Positions 42,311 through 51,492 of a stretch of DNA of 64,000 bases are shown here, piece after piece. Positions within the stretch are counted from its first letter, which is position 1. Every line of letters starts with the position of its first letter. The position numbers and the translations under genes are program-made. Source of the DNA: Terriglobales bacterium (GTDB lineage: Bacteria; Acidobacteriota; Terriglobia; Bryobacterales; Bryobacteraceae); the NCBI GenBank assembly GCA_027485675.1, contig JAIXQP010000019.1, forward strand, positions 124,001 through 188,000. Reading direction: 5' to 3'. The notes under the pieces are model-generated. The model was not told the origin of the DNA. It worked only from the letters and a program-made list of their open reading frames with translations, and did not search any database.

Positions 42311-42791
42311 TCTTGGTCGGGAGTTCGATTTGGGCAAGCTGCTCCTTCTCGGGATCGCCACCGCTCGAAACCTGTAGCTTGTAGGCGCCAACCGGGACAT
42401 CAAATACAACATATCCCTGTTCCGTACTCGACGGGGCCACCCGCCGCAGGACTCCCATCCATTGCCCCATGTTTTCAATCTCCGTCACCTCCGGATATTC
42501 CGCGCCGTCCGCGCCAATCAGCCGGGTATGCGGCAAGGTCGCCTCCTGGCCGCCGCCGTTGGTGGCGGACAGGAAGACTACCAGATACTGGTGCTTCAGC
42601 GGTCCTTTCGCCTCCGGCAGTTCCGCGCGATACTCGGCGGTGAGGCCCACATAGGTGATCGGGCCCGTTACCGCACGATCTCCCATCCGGTAGACCTTCG
42701 CCGTGGGTGTGGCAGGGTCTCCCCCGCACGACAAAGTGAAGGCCAACAGAGCGACCGTGGATAAAATAGAAAGCTGGCGCAGGACAAACAT
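42261..42791 (-). CDS. Lipoprotein with DUF4352-like beta-sandwich domain
   Basis: A 176-residue lipoprotein: the signal peptide ends in a lipobox, FTLSC-GG (Cys22), so it should be lipid-anchored in the periplasm or outer membrane. The mature domain has VYRMGDRAVTGPITYVGLTAEY, then HQYLVVFLSATNGG, then AEYPEVTEIENMGQWMGVL, then EQGYVVFDVPVGAYKLQVSSG, the pattern of the DUF4352 Ig-like domain. The start is the ATG at 42791; the frame continues to 42830. It is divergent from the exported methyltransferase gene across 90 bp that shows no clear site. The next gene starts inside its 3' end. Confidence 0.72.
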   Translation of the reverse strand: MFVLRQLSILSTVALLAFTLSCGGDPATPTAKVYRMGDRAVTGPITYVGLTAEYRAELPEAKGPLKHQYLVVFLSATNGGGQEATLPHTRLIGADGAEYPEVTEIENMGQWMGVLRRVAPSSTEQGYVVFDVPVGAYKLQVSSGGDPEKEQLAQIELPTKIVPATPPSVAGPALGN

Positions 42792-42881
42792 AAGTGCACA
42801 CGGAGTAAGGCGAAAAAACCAAATCCACAAACCCCCGGGGCGGGTGGTGGCATCTCAACCTTGAGGTAAGGATTCTTAATT

Positions 42882-43559
42882 ATGAGAGTAATGCAGCTTG
42901 GATTGCAATCGGTCATTTTGATCGCGGGAGTGGGCGGCCTGCTCGCGCAGTCGAAACACCCGGTCAGCGGCCGCGTGATCGCGCCCGTGATGAGTGCGGC
43001 CGGCGCCGATTGGCTTGAGCGCGGCGAGCGGGAGAGCGAGGAAAGCCCCTCGAAGGCGATCCGGGCCCTGGACATTAAACCCGGAATGACCGTTTGCGAT
43101 CTCGGAGCCGGCAGCGGCTACTACACCGTCCGCATGTCGCGTCTGGTCGGGCCCACCGGCAAGGTTTATGCGGTCGATATTCAGCCGAAAATGCTCGAAA
43201 TTCTGGCCCGCCGGCTCAAGTCTGAGGGCATCGGCAATGTCGTCCCGGTTTTGAGTTCCGAAGACGATCCCAAGCTTCCCCCCAAGTCGCAGGACCTCAT
43301 CCTGCTGGTCGATGTCTATCACGAGTTCGCCCGGCCGCAGATCATGCTGCAGCGCATGCGGGAAGCCCTCAAGGACGATGGCCGCTTAGTGCTGCTGGAG
43401 TTCCGCAAGGAGGACGCCTCGGTCCCGATCCGCCTAGAACATAAAATGAGTATTGCCGAGGTGAAGGCTGAACTGGAGCCGGAAGGGTTTCAGATCGACA
43501 AAGTCCTGGACGTTTTACCTTGGCAGCATATCTTCATTTGTAAGAAAAAGATGAAATGA
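42882..43559 (+). CDS. SAM-dependent methyltransferase with an export signal
   Basis: A 225-residue class I methyltransferase of the Methyltransf_11/31 type. Motif I is TVCDLGAGSGYYTVRMSRLVG (about 69-89), followed by VYAVDIQPKMLEIL and post-motif LILLVDVYHEF, GRLVLLEFRKED. The N-terminus has a hydrophobic segment ending LLAQS (6-24), which looks like a signal peptide. An enzyme needing cytosolic SAM is odd in the periplasm, so it may be membrane-anchored with the domain inside. AAGGA precedes the ATG by 9 nt. Its stop overlaps the propeller gene start (ATGA). Confidence 0.82.
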   Translation: MRVMQLGLQSVILIAGVGGLLAQSKHPVSGRVIAPVMSAAGADWLERGERESEESPSKAIRALDIKPGMTVCDLGAGSGYYTVRMSRLVGPTGKVYAVDIQPKMLEILARRLKSEGIGNVVPVLSSEDDPKLPPKSQDLILLVDVYHEFARPQIMLQRMREALKDDGRLVLLEFRKEDASVPIRLEHKMSIAEVKAELEPEGFQIDKVLDVLPWQHIFICKKKMK

Positions 43560-44683
43560 ATTGGACTAAGGGCCTACGGCTCCCAAGCGAATACTCCCTG
43601 CAGCAAGACAGGGTTACGGGCGCTCGCGTTCACCAGCTCACCGCGCATGAATCCGTAAATCATGCGACTTATTTTCTACAAAGTTCCTTCACTCCCGACG
43701 GCCGCACCATGCTGTTCGTCTCCAATCGCAGCGGTGCCTGGCAGTTGTTTGCCGTGACGGACTTTCCCACGGGCGCCATCGTCCAACTCACCGCCGGCGC
43801 CCCCATCCATCCCTTCTCCCCCGCCTTTCATCCGGCCGGCGACCGCGTCTTCTTCGTGCGGGGCAGTGGCATCTGGTGGCTCCGCCTCGATACCCTTGCC
43901 GAAGGCTGCGTCGTCGACTTCGGGGGAGGCTCGATGGGCGAGTGCTCCTTCGATGCATCCGGCGAATGGCTCGTGGCTGCCGTGAAGAAGGACGGCCAAT
44001 CCGGCTTAGCCGTCGGCCGGGCGGACGGGTCCGCTTGGCAGGTAATCCCCTTTCCGCGGACCGTCATCCATCCCCAGTTCCACCCCTTGGAGCCCGAATG
44101 GATCGAGTTTGCCGGGGACCCGGCCCCGCGCATGCACCGCGTCCGCCGGGATGGCTCCGGTCTGGAGTGCCTGTACCAGCACGACAATCACGAGTTCGTC
44201 GTGCACGAAACCTTTCTCGGCCAGACCGGCCAGTTGGTCTACACCGTTTGGCCGCGGGCCCTCCGGGTGATGGATTGGCGAACGCGGGAACACCGCACCA
44301 TCGCCGAGTGCAACGCCTGGCACATCACCCCGAACCGGGCGGGAACGGCGGTGCTCTGCGACACCAATCATCCGGATGACGGGATCTTTGTCATCGACGT
44401 AGCCACGGGGACTAGACGGCTGGTTTGTCTTTCCGAATCAAGCAACGGCGGGTCGCAGTGGCGCTCGAGCCGCTACGCGCTCGCCGAAGACTTCGCCGCG
44501 GCGCAAAGTGCCGCCAAAAGTGGACGGGCGCTGAGTTGGATGGAGGTGGGCACCGATACGGTGTACGGTCCGCAGTGGACGCACCCGCACCCGTCTTATT
44601 CGCGCGATGAACGGAGCGTAGTCTACACGAGTGACCGTTCCGGCCACGCGCAGGTCTACGTCGCCGAGATCCCGTTCGACTAG
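43556..44683 (+). CDS. Oligogalacturonate-lyase-like (PL22) seven-bladed propeller protein
   Basis: A 375-residue propeller protein resembling oligogalacturonate lyases (PL22), which cleave pectin-derived di- and trisaccharides using a Mn-type metal held by histidines. Features are TGARVHQLTAHESVNHATYFLQSSFTPDGRTMLFVSNRSG, further blades such as HPFSPAFHPAGDRVFFVRG, and several His near the central channel (HPQFHP, HEFVVHET, AWHITP, HPHPSYS). It has no signal, so it is cytosolic. Translational coupling to the exported methyltransferase is unexplained. The 3' end overlaps the convergent HDOD gene by 4 bp. A TolB-like non-catalytic propeller remains an alternative. Confidence 0.68.
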   Translation: MNWTKGLRLPSEYSLQQDRVTGARVHQLTAHESVNHATYFLQSSFTPDGRTMLFVSNRSGAWQLFAVTDFPTGAIVQLTAGAPIHPFSPAFHPAGDRVFFVRGSGIWWLRLDTLAEGCVVDFGGGSMGECSFDASGEWLVAAVKKDGQSGLAVGRADGSAWQVIPFPRTVIHPQFHPLEPEWIEFAGDPAPRMHRVRRDGSGLECLYQHDNHEFVVHETFLGQTGQLVYTVWPRALRVMDWRTREHRTIAECNAWHITPNRAGTAVLCDTNHPDDGIFVIDVATGTRRLVCLSESSNGGSQWRSSRYALAEDFAAAQSAAKSGRALSWMEVGTDTVYGPQWTHPHPSYSRDERSVVYTSDRSGHAQVYVAEIPFD

Positions 44684-45546
44684 AATCCCGACTTCATCGC
44701 CTCAAAGTCTCTGTGGAAGGCTTCCACCACCCGCTGCGTCTTATCGCCTAAGCCACAAGCTTCGAGCAGCGGAGACGGATCTTCCAGTTCGCCGTCGGGC
44801 GGGAACAGGCTGATGCCAAAATGGTTCACCGCATGATCGGCCAGTTGAATCGCCCGGCTCAGCGACATCAGGCCCGGGGCGGACGAATCCGCGTCCGGAT
44901 TGTGATGATAGCGGACCGCTAACCGGACCGGAATCGGCAGTTGCCATTTCTCGAGAACCGCCAGAGAAAGCTCCGGATGGGTGATGCCCAGTAACTCGAG
45001 TTCGCACTCCAATACCGAGCGGCCAGAGGTGGCCTGCAACTGACAAACCTCGGTATATGCCTCCGGGATCCCCACCGCGAACATCAGTTTCCCCAGGTCG
45101 TGCATCAGTCCGGCAATAAAGGCGCCCTCGGCGTAATCGATCGGGAGATGCTGCGCCAGCAAGTCCGCCATCAAAGCCGTCGCAATGGCGTGCTGGTTGA
45201 AACGAGCGTCGGACCACCCCTTCGGCAGCTTCAGCTGCGTGAGCATCCGGGCCACCTGCATCGCCAGAACGATGTTCCGTAACTTCATCGTCCCCAGAAT
45301 CGCGATCGCCTGCCGGACGCTGCTAACCGACGCCGAACGCCCATATGCTGCCGAATTTACGATGCGCAGCACGTTACCCGCCAGCACCGCGTCCTTCTCA
45401 ATCCAGTCCGCTAACTCGGTCAACATCACGTCCTCGCGAGCCAGGGTCGCCATCAGCTTGGCGAGAACCGGGTTGAACGGGGGAAGTTGTCCAAGCGCCT
45501 GAAGCGCTTTCTCTCGGGCGGCGGAAGGGGTCAAGATAGCATTCAT
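44680..45546 (-). CDS. HDOD-domain signalling protein
   Basis: A 288-residue HDOD protein. The HDOD domain (about 18-215) has LPPFNPVLAKLMATLARED, LAGNVLRIVNSAAYGR, VRQAIAILGTMKLRNIVLAM, and FIAGLMHDLGKLMFAVGIPEAY. The HD signature is preserved (MHDLGK), and a later HH (VRYHHNPD) could complete a metal site; most HDOD proteins are nevertheless non-catalytic and act in signalling. AAGGAG lies 11 nt before the ATG. It is divergent from the ABC transporter across 58 bp. Confidence 0.92.
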   Translation of the reverse strand: MNAILTPSAAREKALQALGQLPPFNPVLAKLMATLAREDVMLTELADWIEKDAVLAGNVLRIVNSAAYGRSASVSSVRQAIAILGTMKLRNIVLAMQVARMLTQLKLPKGWSDARFNQHAIATALMADLLAQHLPIDYAEGAFIAGLMHDLGKLMFAVGIPEAYTEVCQLQATSGRSVLECELELLGITHPELSLAVLEKWQLPIPVRLAVRYHHNPDADSSAPGLMSLSRAIQLADHAVNHFGISLFPPDGELEDPSPLLEACGLGDKTQRVVEAFHRDFEAMKSGF

Positions 45547-45604
45547 TGCGGCTTCGTCTCCTTCAACTTCTCGGCGTGCCAGAGAAAAGTCTTAAACTGA
45601 GATT

Positions 45605-46381
45605 GTGACTGAGCCTCCTCCGTTCGTCGAAGCACCGGCGGTTGCCGTTCGGGATCTCCGGAAAGTCTACGGAACGAAGGCGGCGGTCGATGGGCTGACT
45701 CTTTCGGTGCCGCGCGGCTGCTTTTTCGGGTTTCTCGGACCCAACGGGGCCGGGAAAACCACCACCATCAAAATGCTGATGGGACTGGCCACGCCCACCT
45801 CCGGCGAAATCGAAATGCTCGGCATGCGCATGCCCGAGGATGCCTTGGCCATCAAACGGCAGATCGGCCTCGTTCCCGACGACACTCTGTTGTTCGACCA
45901 CCTCACCGGCCCCGAGTTCCTCGAATTCATCGGCCGCCTGTATGGCCTCGCCCCCGGCCTCTCCCGCGAACGCTCCCGCGAACTGCTCGCGCTCTTTGAA
46001 ATGGACGGCCACGATCAAAAGCTAATCGGTGAGTATTCAAAGGGCATGCGCAAGCGGGTCGCCATGGCCGCCGCGCTCATCCACTCCCCCCAACTCTTCC
46101 TCCTCGACGAACCCTTTGAAGGCGTCGACGCCGTCGGCGCCCGGCTGATGAAGGACATCCTCCTCGACCGTGTCCGCCGCGGCGCCACCATGTTCCTCAC
46201 CTCCCACGTCCTCGAAGTAGTCGAGCGCCTCTGTGACCGGGTCGCCATCATTCACGACGGCAAGCTGGTCATCGACGAACCGATGGCGCAGTTGCGCGCC
46301 GGTTCGGAGACGCTCGAAGAGATCTTCGTCCGCGTAGTGGGCGGCGCCCCCCGCTCCGCCGATACGCTGGAGTGGCTCTAG
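45605..46381 (+). CDS. ABC transporter ATP-binding protein
   Basis: A 258-residue ATPase for the permease encoded next. Walker A is FLGPNGAGKTTTIKML (about 43-58), the Q-loop region reads RQIGLVPDDTLLFDHLTG, the signature is YSKGMRKR in place of LSGGQ, Walker B is LFLLDEPFEGVD, and the H-loop is TSHVLEVVERL. The sequence is of the CcmA/DrrA export type. It starts with GTG. The permease GTG follows 1 bp after its stop. Confidence 0.93.
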   Translation: MTEPPPFVEAPAVAVRDLRKVYGTKAAVDGLTLSVPRGCFFGFLGPNGAGKTTTIKMLMGLATPTSGEIEMLGMRMPEDALAIKRQIGLVPDDTLLFDHLTGPEFLEFIGRLYGLAPGLSRERSRELLALFEMDGHDQKLIGEYSKGMRKRVAMAAALIHSPQLFLLDEPFEGVDAVGARLMKDILLDRVRRGATMFLTSHVLEVVERLCDRVAIIHDGKLVIDEPMAQLRAGSETLEEIFVRVVGGAPRSADTLEWL

Positions 46382-46382
46382 C

Positions 46383-48005
46383 GTGTTGACCCAGGTGCGC
46401 GCCATCCTGTGGGCGCAGTGGCGCGCGCAACGCAACTTTTTTCTCCGCTCCCACAAAGCCGGCGTTCTGTTCACCTGGTTCAGCAGCCTGCTCTGGTACG
46501 GACTGTGGGTGGCGGGCGCCGTGGGCGCTGCCTTGCTCACCAGCGGCCGCGTCCGCCCGGAGATTCTCGAGCCACTCCTCACTTCGGCTCTCTTTTTCAT
46601 CTTTTTCTTCTGGCAGTTGTTCCCGGTCTTGCTCGCCTCAAGCGGCGCGTTTCTCGACGTGAAGCGCCTGCTCGTCTATCCCATTCCGCCGGGGCAACTC
46701 TTCTTGCTCGAAGTGGCGTTGCGGCTATCGACAGGCCTCGAAATGCTGCTGGTCCTCCTCGGCGCCTGCGCCGGCCTCCTGTGGAATCCGCAAACGCCCT
46801 GGTGGACACCCCTGCCGCTGCTCGTCTTCGGCGCCTTTAATCTCTTCCTAGCGAGCGGCCTCAAAACCCTGCTCGACCGCCTGCTGCAGCGGAAGTGGGT
46901 CCGCGAGATCCTCGTTTTCTGCTTCCTGTTGATCCTGATCGTCCCGCAGATGCTAGCGCTGAAAGGCCTTCCCGCCCCGGTGGTGGCCCAACTGAAGCGG
47001 GCGGTCGCGCTCACCTGGCTCTTCCCCTGGAAGGCCGCCGGCCACCTGGCGAGTGGGCACGCCGCCTGGGGGGCGCTGGCGGTGCTGACGGCGTGGACCG
47101 CCGGCGCCTACTGGTTCGCCCGCGCGCAGTTCGCCCGCTCCCTGCGCCTTGAAGAGTTCAGCGCCCTGCCCTCGGCCCAGGCGCCCGCCCGCCGGCAGGA
47201 CGGGTGGATCGAAACGCTCTACCGCGCTCCGGCGCTTCTGTTTCCGGATCCCCTGGCCGCCCTCATGGAAAAGGAGCTTCGCCTGCTCTTCCGCGCCTCC
47301 CGTTTCCGCCTCGTGTTCCTGATGGCTTGCACCATGGGCCAACTCCTCTGGTTGCCCATCGGGATGCGCCGCGGCGGCGAAGACGGCTTCGTCACGAGCA
47401 ACTACCTCACCCTTTCCATGTCCTATGCCCTGCTGATCCTCAGCGATATCCTGCTCTGGAACGTCTTCGGCATGGAGCGTGGCGCCGCGCAGGCCTGGTT
47501 CGTCACCCCGGTGAGCCTGCGCACCGTCCTGCGCGCGAAGAATCTGGTGGCCGCCTTCTGCCTGCTCTTCTGCCTGGTCGTCATCACCACTATTGTCCTC
47601 GTCCTGCCCGTGCAGCTCACGCTCCTCCAGTTTCTTGAATCCGCGGTAGTGCTGGCCGTCATGGCCCTCATCCTGATGGCCGCCGGCAATATGGCCAGTG
47701 TCTACTACCCCCGCGCCGTCGACCCCGGGCAAACCTGGCGCAACTCCTCCGGCGGCAAGGTGCAGGCCTTCATGCTCCTCGTCTATCCGGTGATCTCGAT
47801 CCCCATCTCCATGGCCTACGTCGCCCGCTGGGCGCTCGAGTCGGAAGCCGCCTTCTTCGCCGTGCTGGCCGTCGACCTGCTCATCGCCGCCGTGATCTAT
47901 TGGGTGGCCACGGACTCCGCGCTCGAAGCCTCCGAAGTGCGCAAGGAAGAGATGACCAGCACCCTCACCGCTTCGCAGCGGGAAGGGCCCATCTCCCTCT
48001 CCTAG
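46383..48005 (+). CDS. ABC transporter permease (ABC-2-like, about 12 TM segments)
   Basis: A 540-residue polytopic membrane protein with hydrophobic segments near 32-50, 66-90, 112-135, 140-158, 178-195 and through 300-510. It lacks ATPase motifs and belongs with the preceding ATP-binding gene; the two form an export pump of unknown cargo. Cytosolic loops include RRQDGWIETLYRAPAL and YPRAVDPGQTWRNSSGG. It starts with GTG. It converges on the DUF1501 gene with a 3-bp gap. Confidence 0.88.
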   Translation: MLTQVRAILWAQWRAQRNFFLRSHKAGVLFTWFSSLLWYGLWVAGAVGAALLTSGRVRPEILEPLLTSALFFIFFFWQLFPVLLASSGAFLDVKRLLVYPIPPGQLFLLEVALRLSTGLEMLLVLLGACAGLLWNPQTPWWTPLPLLVFGAFNLFLASGLKTLLDRLLQRKWVREILVFCFLLILIVPQMLALKGLPAPVVAQLKRAVALTWLFPWKAAGHLASGHAAWGALAVLTAWTAGAYWFARAQFARSLRLEEFSALPSAQAPARRQDGWIETLYRAPALLFPDPLAALMEKELRLLFRASRFRLVFLMACTMGQLLWLPIGMRRGGEDGFVTSNYLTLSMSYALLILSDILLWNVFGMERGAAQAWFVTPVSLRTVLRAKNLVAAFCLLFCLVVITTIVLVLPVQLTLLQFLESAVVLAVMALILMAAGNMASVYYPRAVDPGQTWRNSSGGKVQAFMLLVYPVISIPISMAYVARWALESEAAFFAVLAVDLLIAAVIYWVATDSALEASEVRKEEMTSTLTASQREGPISLS

Positions 48006-48008
48006 CGA

Positions 48009-49421
48009 TCAGACGATCTCCTTGATCACTTCGCCATGCACTTCGGTCAGCCGTTCCCGGCGGCCGAGATGCAGGTAGCTCAACGCGTCCTGCTGCAATC
48101 CCAGCTGATGCAGGATCGTCGTGTGAATGTCCCGGAAGTGATACGGCTTTTCAATCGCGCGCAGCCCAATGGCGTCCGTGGCGCCCACCGTTTGACCGCC
48201 CTTGATGCCGCCCCCCGCCATCCACATCGTGAAGCCCAGGTTGTGATGGTCCCGCCCCTCGGTCCCTTCCGACTCCGGCGACCGGCCGAACTCGCCGCCC
48301 CAAACCACCAGCGTCGAATCGAGCAGCCCCCGCTGCTTCAGGTCTTTGATCAGCGCCGCCACCGGTTGATCCGTATGGCCCGCCATGCGGATGTGGTTCT
48401 CTTCGATGTTCGAGTGCGCGTCCCACTGCATGTTGCCCGGGCCGCCGCCCGCCACCACGGTCACGAACCGCACGCCGCGTTCTACCAAACGCCGCGCCAG
48501 CAGGCAGCGGCGGCCGTAGTCGTCGGTCTCCTTCTTGCCGATGCCGTACAGCTCCCGCATCGCGTCGGACTCTTTGGCGATGTCGAACGCCTCCGGCGCC
48601 TCCGTCTGCATCTTAAACGCCAGATCGTAGGCCGAGATACGCGCCTCTAACTCCGCATCGCCCGGCTTCATCTCCGCCTCGTTCAGATTGCGGAGCAGGT
48701 CCAGCGTCCGCCGCCGCTGTGGCGTCGTAATGCCTTCCGGCAGCTCCAAATTCAGCACGGGCCGGGCGCCGGGACGCAGCATCGTCGGCTGATACACGGC
48801 CGGCAGAAAGCCCTGCGTGTACATCGGCTGCCCCGCTTCGAGAGCGCCCTTCGGATCCGGCAGCACGCAATACGCCGGCAGCGATTCGCTCTCCGTTCCC
48901 AACCCATACGCCACCCAACTCCCCATATTCGGGAAGCCCGGCAGAATGCGCCCGGTCATCAACTGATATTGCGCCGCCGAGTGGACCACCATGTCGCCGT
49001 GGCAGGAGCGGATGATCGCCAGCTCATCGACGATGCTCGCCTGGTGCGGGAACAGGTCCGAGACCTCAATGCCGCTCTTGCCGTAGCGCTGAAACGTGCG
49101 CTTGGTGCCGAGCAGCTTCGCCGTCTTCGAAACAAACTGGTACTTCGCCTCGCCGAACTCGGCCGGGCGCTTCTGGCCGCTCAACTGGTTCAGCAGCGGC
49201 TTGGGGTCGAAGGTCTCAATGTGGCTCGGGCCGCCGGCTTGGAAGAGAAAGATCACGGCCTTCGCCTTCGCCTTGTCCGGCATGTGCGGCGGCTTCGGCG
49301 CGAGCGGGTTCTTCACGGCCGCCTGCGCCATCATCTGGGCGAAGGCCAAAGAGCCAAAGCCACAGAAAGCGTCGGTGAGAAATTCGCGGCGATTGCGGGT
49401 CCAGCGGATATGTTCAGACAT
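48009..49421 (-). CDS. DUF1501 protein, cluster A (Tat-exported, sulfatase/phosphatase-like)
   Basis: A 470-residue DUF1501 protein. The N-terminus (RREFLTDAFCGFGSLAF) is a Tat-like signal. Domain landmarks are FLFQAGGPSHIETFDPKP, DLFPHQASIVDELAIIRSCHGDMVVHSAAQYQLMTGRI, LARRLVERGVRFVTVV, and LVVWGGEFGRSPESEGTEGRDHHNLGFTMWMAGGGIKGG, the alkaline-phosphatase-like fold with metal-binding Asp/His. DUF1501 genes pair with DUF1549/DUF1553 cytochrome-like genes in Planctomycetes and Acidobacteria. It lies 2 bp after such a gene. The ATG at 49421 is the start; the longer open frame is a shadow. The reaction is unknown. Confidence 0.92.
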   Translation of the reverse strand: MSEHIRWTRNRREFLTDAFCGFGSLAFAQMMAQAAVKNPLAPKPPHMPDKAKAKAVIFLFQAGGPSHIETFDPKPLLNQLSGQKRPAEFGEAKYQFVSKTAKLLGTKRTFQRYGKSGIEVSDLFPHQASIVDELAIIRSCHGDMVVHSAAQYQLMTGRILPGFPNMGSWVAYGLGTESESLPAYCVLPDPKGALEAGQPMYTQGFLPAVYQPTMLRPGARPVLNLELPEGITTPQRRRTLDLLRNLNEAEMKPGDAELEARISAYDLAFKMQTEAPEAFDIAKESDAMRELYGIGKKETDDYGRRCLLARRLVERGVRFVTVVAGGGPGNMQWDAHSNIEENHIRMAGHTDQPVAALIKDLKQRGLLDSTLVVWGGEFGRSPESEGTEGRDHHNLGFTMWMAGGGIKGGQTVGATDAIGLRAIEKPYHFRDIHTTILHQLGLQQDALSYLHLGRRERLTEVHGEVIKEIV

Positions 49422-49423
49422 TG

Positions 49424-51433
49424 TTAGTCCACGTACAGGAAGGCGTTGAGGTTGAGCACCGCCAGAGCGAATTCGCGCAGCGGTTGCCCTTCGACGAGAT
49501 ACTGCGAAGCCAGCGTCCGCTCCTTGGCCGACGGCGGCCGGCCCGTCGTCAGCAGCCAGGCGCGCTCGATCATCTGATTGCGGTCGCCCTTCGCCTCGGC
49601 CTGAATCCGGGCCGCGAAAGCGTTGGCCATCCGCGCCGCCAGGTCGCCGTTGGTCAACTCGAGCGCCTGCGGGGCATGGGTCGAGGACTCGCGCCGCGCA
49701 CAGCTGATTTGCAGGTCCGGCGCATCGAACGTCTCCATCATCGGCAGCCGCAAGTTGCGCTTGGCCATCAGATAGACGCTGCGGCGGTCGTGCTCGGTTG
49801 CGTCCGGCGTGACTGCCCATTGCGAAGGCTTATAAAGAAAATTGACCAGCTCTGGATCCACTGGTACGAGGATGCTCGGGCCCCCGGCCTTCGGGTTCAA
49901 CTTCCCGGCCACCGCCAGCAGACTATCGCGCAGCTCCTCGGCTTCCAGGCGCCGCCGGCTCCAATGCCACAGCAGCTTGTTCTCCGGGTCCTCCGCCGCG
50001 GCCTTGGCGGCGATCGGCGACTCAAACGACTGCCGCCATGTATTCGACAGCAGCAACATCTTGTGGATCGGCTTCATCCGCCAGCCGCCGGCGACCACCT
50101 GATTCGCCAGATAGTCCAGCAGCTCGGGATGCGTCGGGCGCAAACCCATCTTGCCGAAGTCGTTCGGCGTGGCGACAATCCCGCGGCCGAACTGCCAATG
50201 CCAGATGCGATTGGCGATCACGCGAGAGGTCAGCGGATTCTCCGGATCCACCAGCCATTCGGCCAGCTTGGTCCGCGGATTCTCGGGCAGCGTCAGCCGT
50301 TCCGGCGCGCCGTCCGGCAGCAGCACCCCCAGCGGACGGGCGCCGACCCGGTCCTTCGGCTGCGTATACTCGCCACGGTTCAACAAGTGAATCGGCGATG
50401 CCTTCGAAAAATCGTTCTCGACGCTGTAGAGCGCCGGCAGCGGCGCCGGCAGCTTATCGTTGGCGGCTTCGAGCTTCTTTTCAAGCTCCAGCCGCTCATC
50501 GCCCACCTTGCCGCGCAGTTCAGCCTTCAGGGTCTTAATCTCTTCCTGTGCCGACTTCGCCTTGGCCTCCCAGGCCGCTTGGTTCTCCTGCGAAGCCAGC
50601 GGGATATCTTTCTCGTGGGTCGCCGAAAAATAGGCCTGCATCCGGTAGTAGTCGGACTGCCGAATCGGATCGAACTTATGATCGTGGCAACGGGCGCAGC
50701 CCAGCGTCACGCCCAAAAACGCGGCGCCGACCACGTTGGTCATCTCCGTCAGCACCTCGTTCCGCGAACTGGCGACCTCCTGATTGCCCGCGTTCTTCCG
50801 CAGCGGACCCATGCGCTGCAACCCGGCGGCCACCCGCAACGGCTCCGCCTTCGGCGCCATCTCGTCGCCCGCCAACTGCTCCATCAGGAACTTGTCGTAA
50901 GGCTTATCGGCATTGAACGACTGGATCACGTAGTCGCGGAAGCGCCACGCCCCGTTACGGTGCGTATCGTACTCAAAGCCGTCCGACTCGGCGAAACGAA
51001 CCACATCGAGCCAGTGCTGGCCCCAGCGTTCGCCGTAGTGCGGCGAAGCCAGCAGCCGGTCCACCACCTTTTCCCAAGCGTTCTGCGATTGGTCGTTGAC
51101 GAAAGCCTCCACCTCTTCTGGCGTCGGCGGCAGCCCAATCAGCGTGAACGTGGCGCGGCGGATCAGCGTACGCCGGTCCGCTTCCGGCGCAGGGCTTAAA
51201 CCGGCCTTCTTCAGGCGGGCGAGCACAAACGCATCGACGGGTGTTTTCACCCAGTCGTTGTCGGCCGGATCGGTGAACGTAGGGACGTCGGGAGTAGTGC
51301 GTTTCTGAAAGGCCCAATGCCGGCGTTCCACGGCCGTATAGGTGCCCAGCGGGGCAACCGTCTCTTCCGCGGCGATCTGGAAGACGAGTAGGGCCGAGAG
51401 CAACGCAGCCATTCGGGGAGAGCGCATATTCAT
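49424..51433 (-). CDS. DUF1549/DUF1553 protein with CxxCH motif, cluster A
   Basis: A 669-residue exported protein. A signal ends near IAAEE (about 23). The DUF1549 domain (about 60-270) has PVDAFVLARLKKAGLSPAPEADRRTLIRRATF and the heme-like motif CARCHDHKFDPI. A charged helical linker (about 300-355) leads to DUF1553 (about 390-640), with NPLTSRVIANRIWHWQFGRGIV and QISCARRESSTHAPQALELTNGD. Unlike its cluster B relative it lacks the N-terminal PSCyt1 cytochrome-like domain. It precedes the DUF1501 gene by 2 bp and is divergent from the M14 gene. The biological role of these families is unresolved. Confidence 0.92.
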   Translation of the reverse strand: MNMRSPRMAALLSALLVFQIAAEETVAPLGTYTAVERRHWAFQKRTTPDVPTFTDPADNDWVKTPVDAFVLARLKKAGLSPAPEADRRTLIRRATFTLIGLPPTPEEVEAFVNDQSQNAWEKVVDRLLASPHYGERWGQHWLDVVRFAESDGFEYDTHRNGAWRFRDYVIQSFNADKPYDKFLMEQLAGDEMAPKAEPLRVAAGLQRMGPLRKNAGNQEVASSRNEVLTEMTNVVGAAFLGVTLGCARCHDHKFDPIRQSDYYRMQAYFSATHEKDIPLASQENQAAWEAKAKSAQEEIKTLKAELRGKVGDERLELEKKLEAANDKLPAPLPALYSVENDFSKASPIHLLNRGEYTQPKDRVGARPLGVLLPDGAPERLTLPENPRTKLAEWLVDPENPLTSRVIANRIWHWQFGRGIVATPNDFGKMGLRPTHPELLDYLANQVVAGGWRMKPIHKMLLLSNTWRQSFESPIAAKAAAEDPENKLLWHWSRRRLEAEELRDSLLAVAGKLNPKAGGPSILVPVDPELVNFLYKPSQWAVTPDATEHDRRSVYLMAKRNLRLPMMETFDAPDLQISCARRESSTHAPQALELTNGDLAARMANAFAARIQAEAKGDRNQMIERAWLLTTGRPPSAKERTLASQYLVEGQPLREFALAVLNLNAFLYVD

Positions 51434-51492
51434 TAGGGATCATACATATCCTGGCCGTGGGAGACAAGGGGGACTCTGCGACACTAAATGGG

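Noticed and set aside
49421-51199. A 592-residue plus-strand open frame
   Set aside because: Antisense shadow of the cluster A DUF1549/DUF1553 gene with the same Arg-rich composition.
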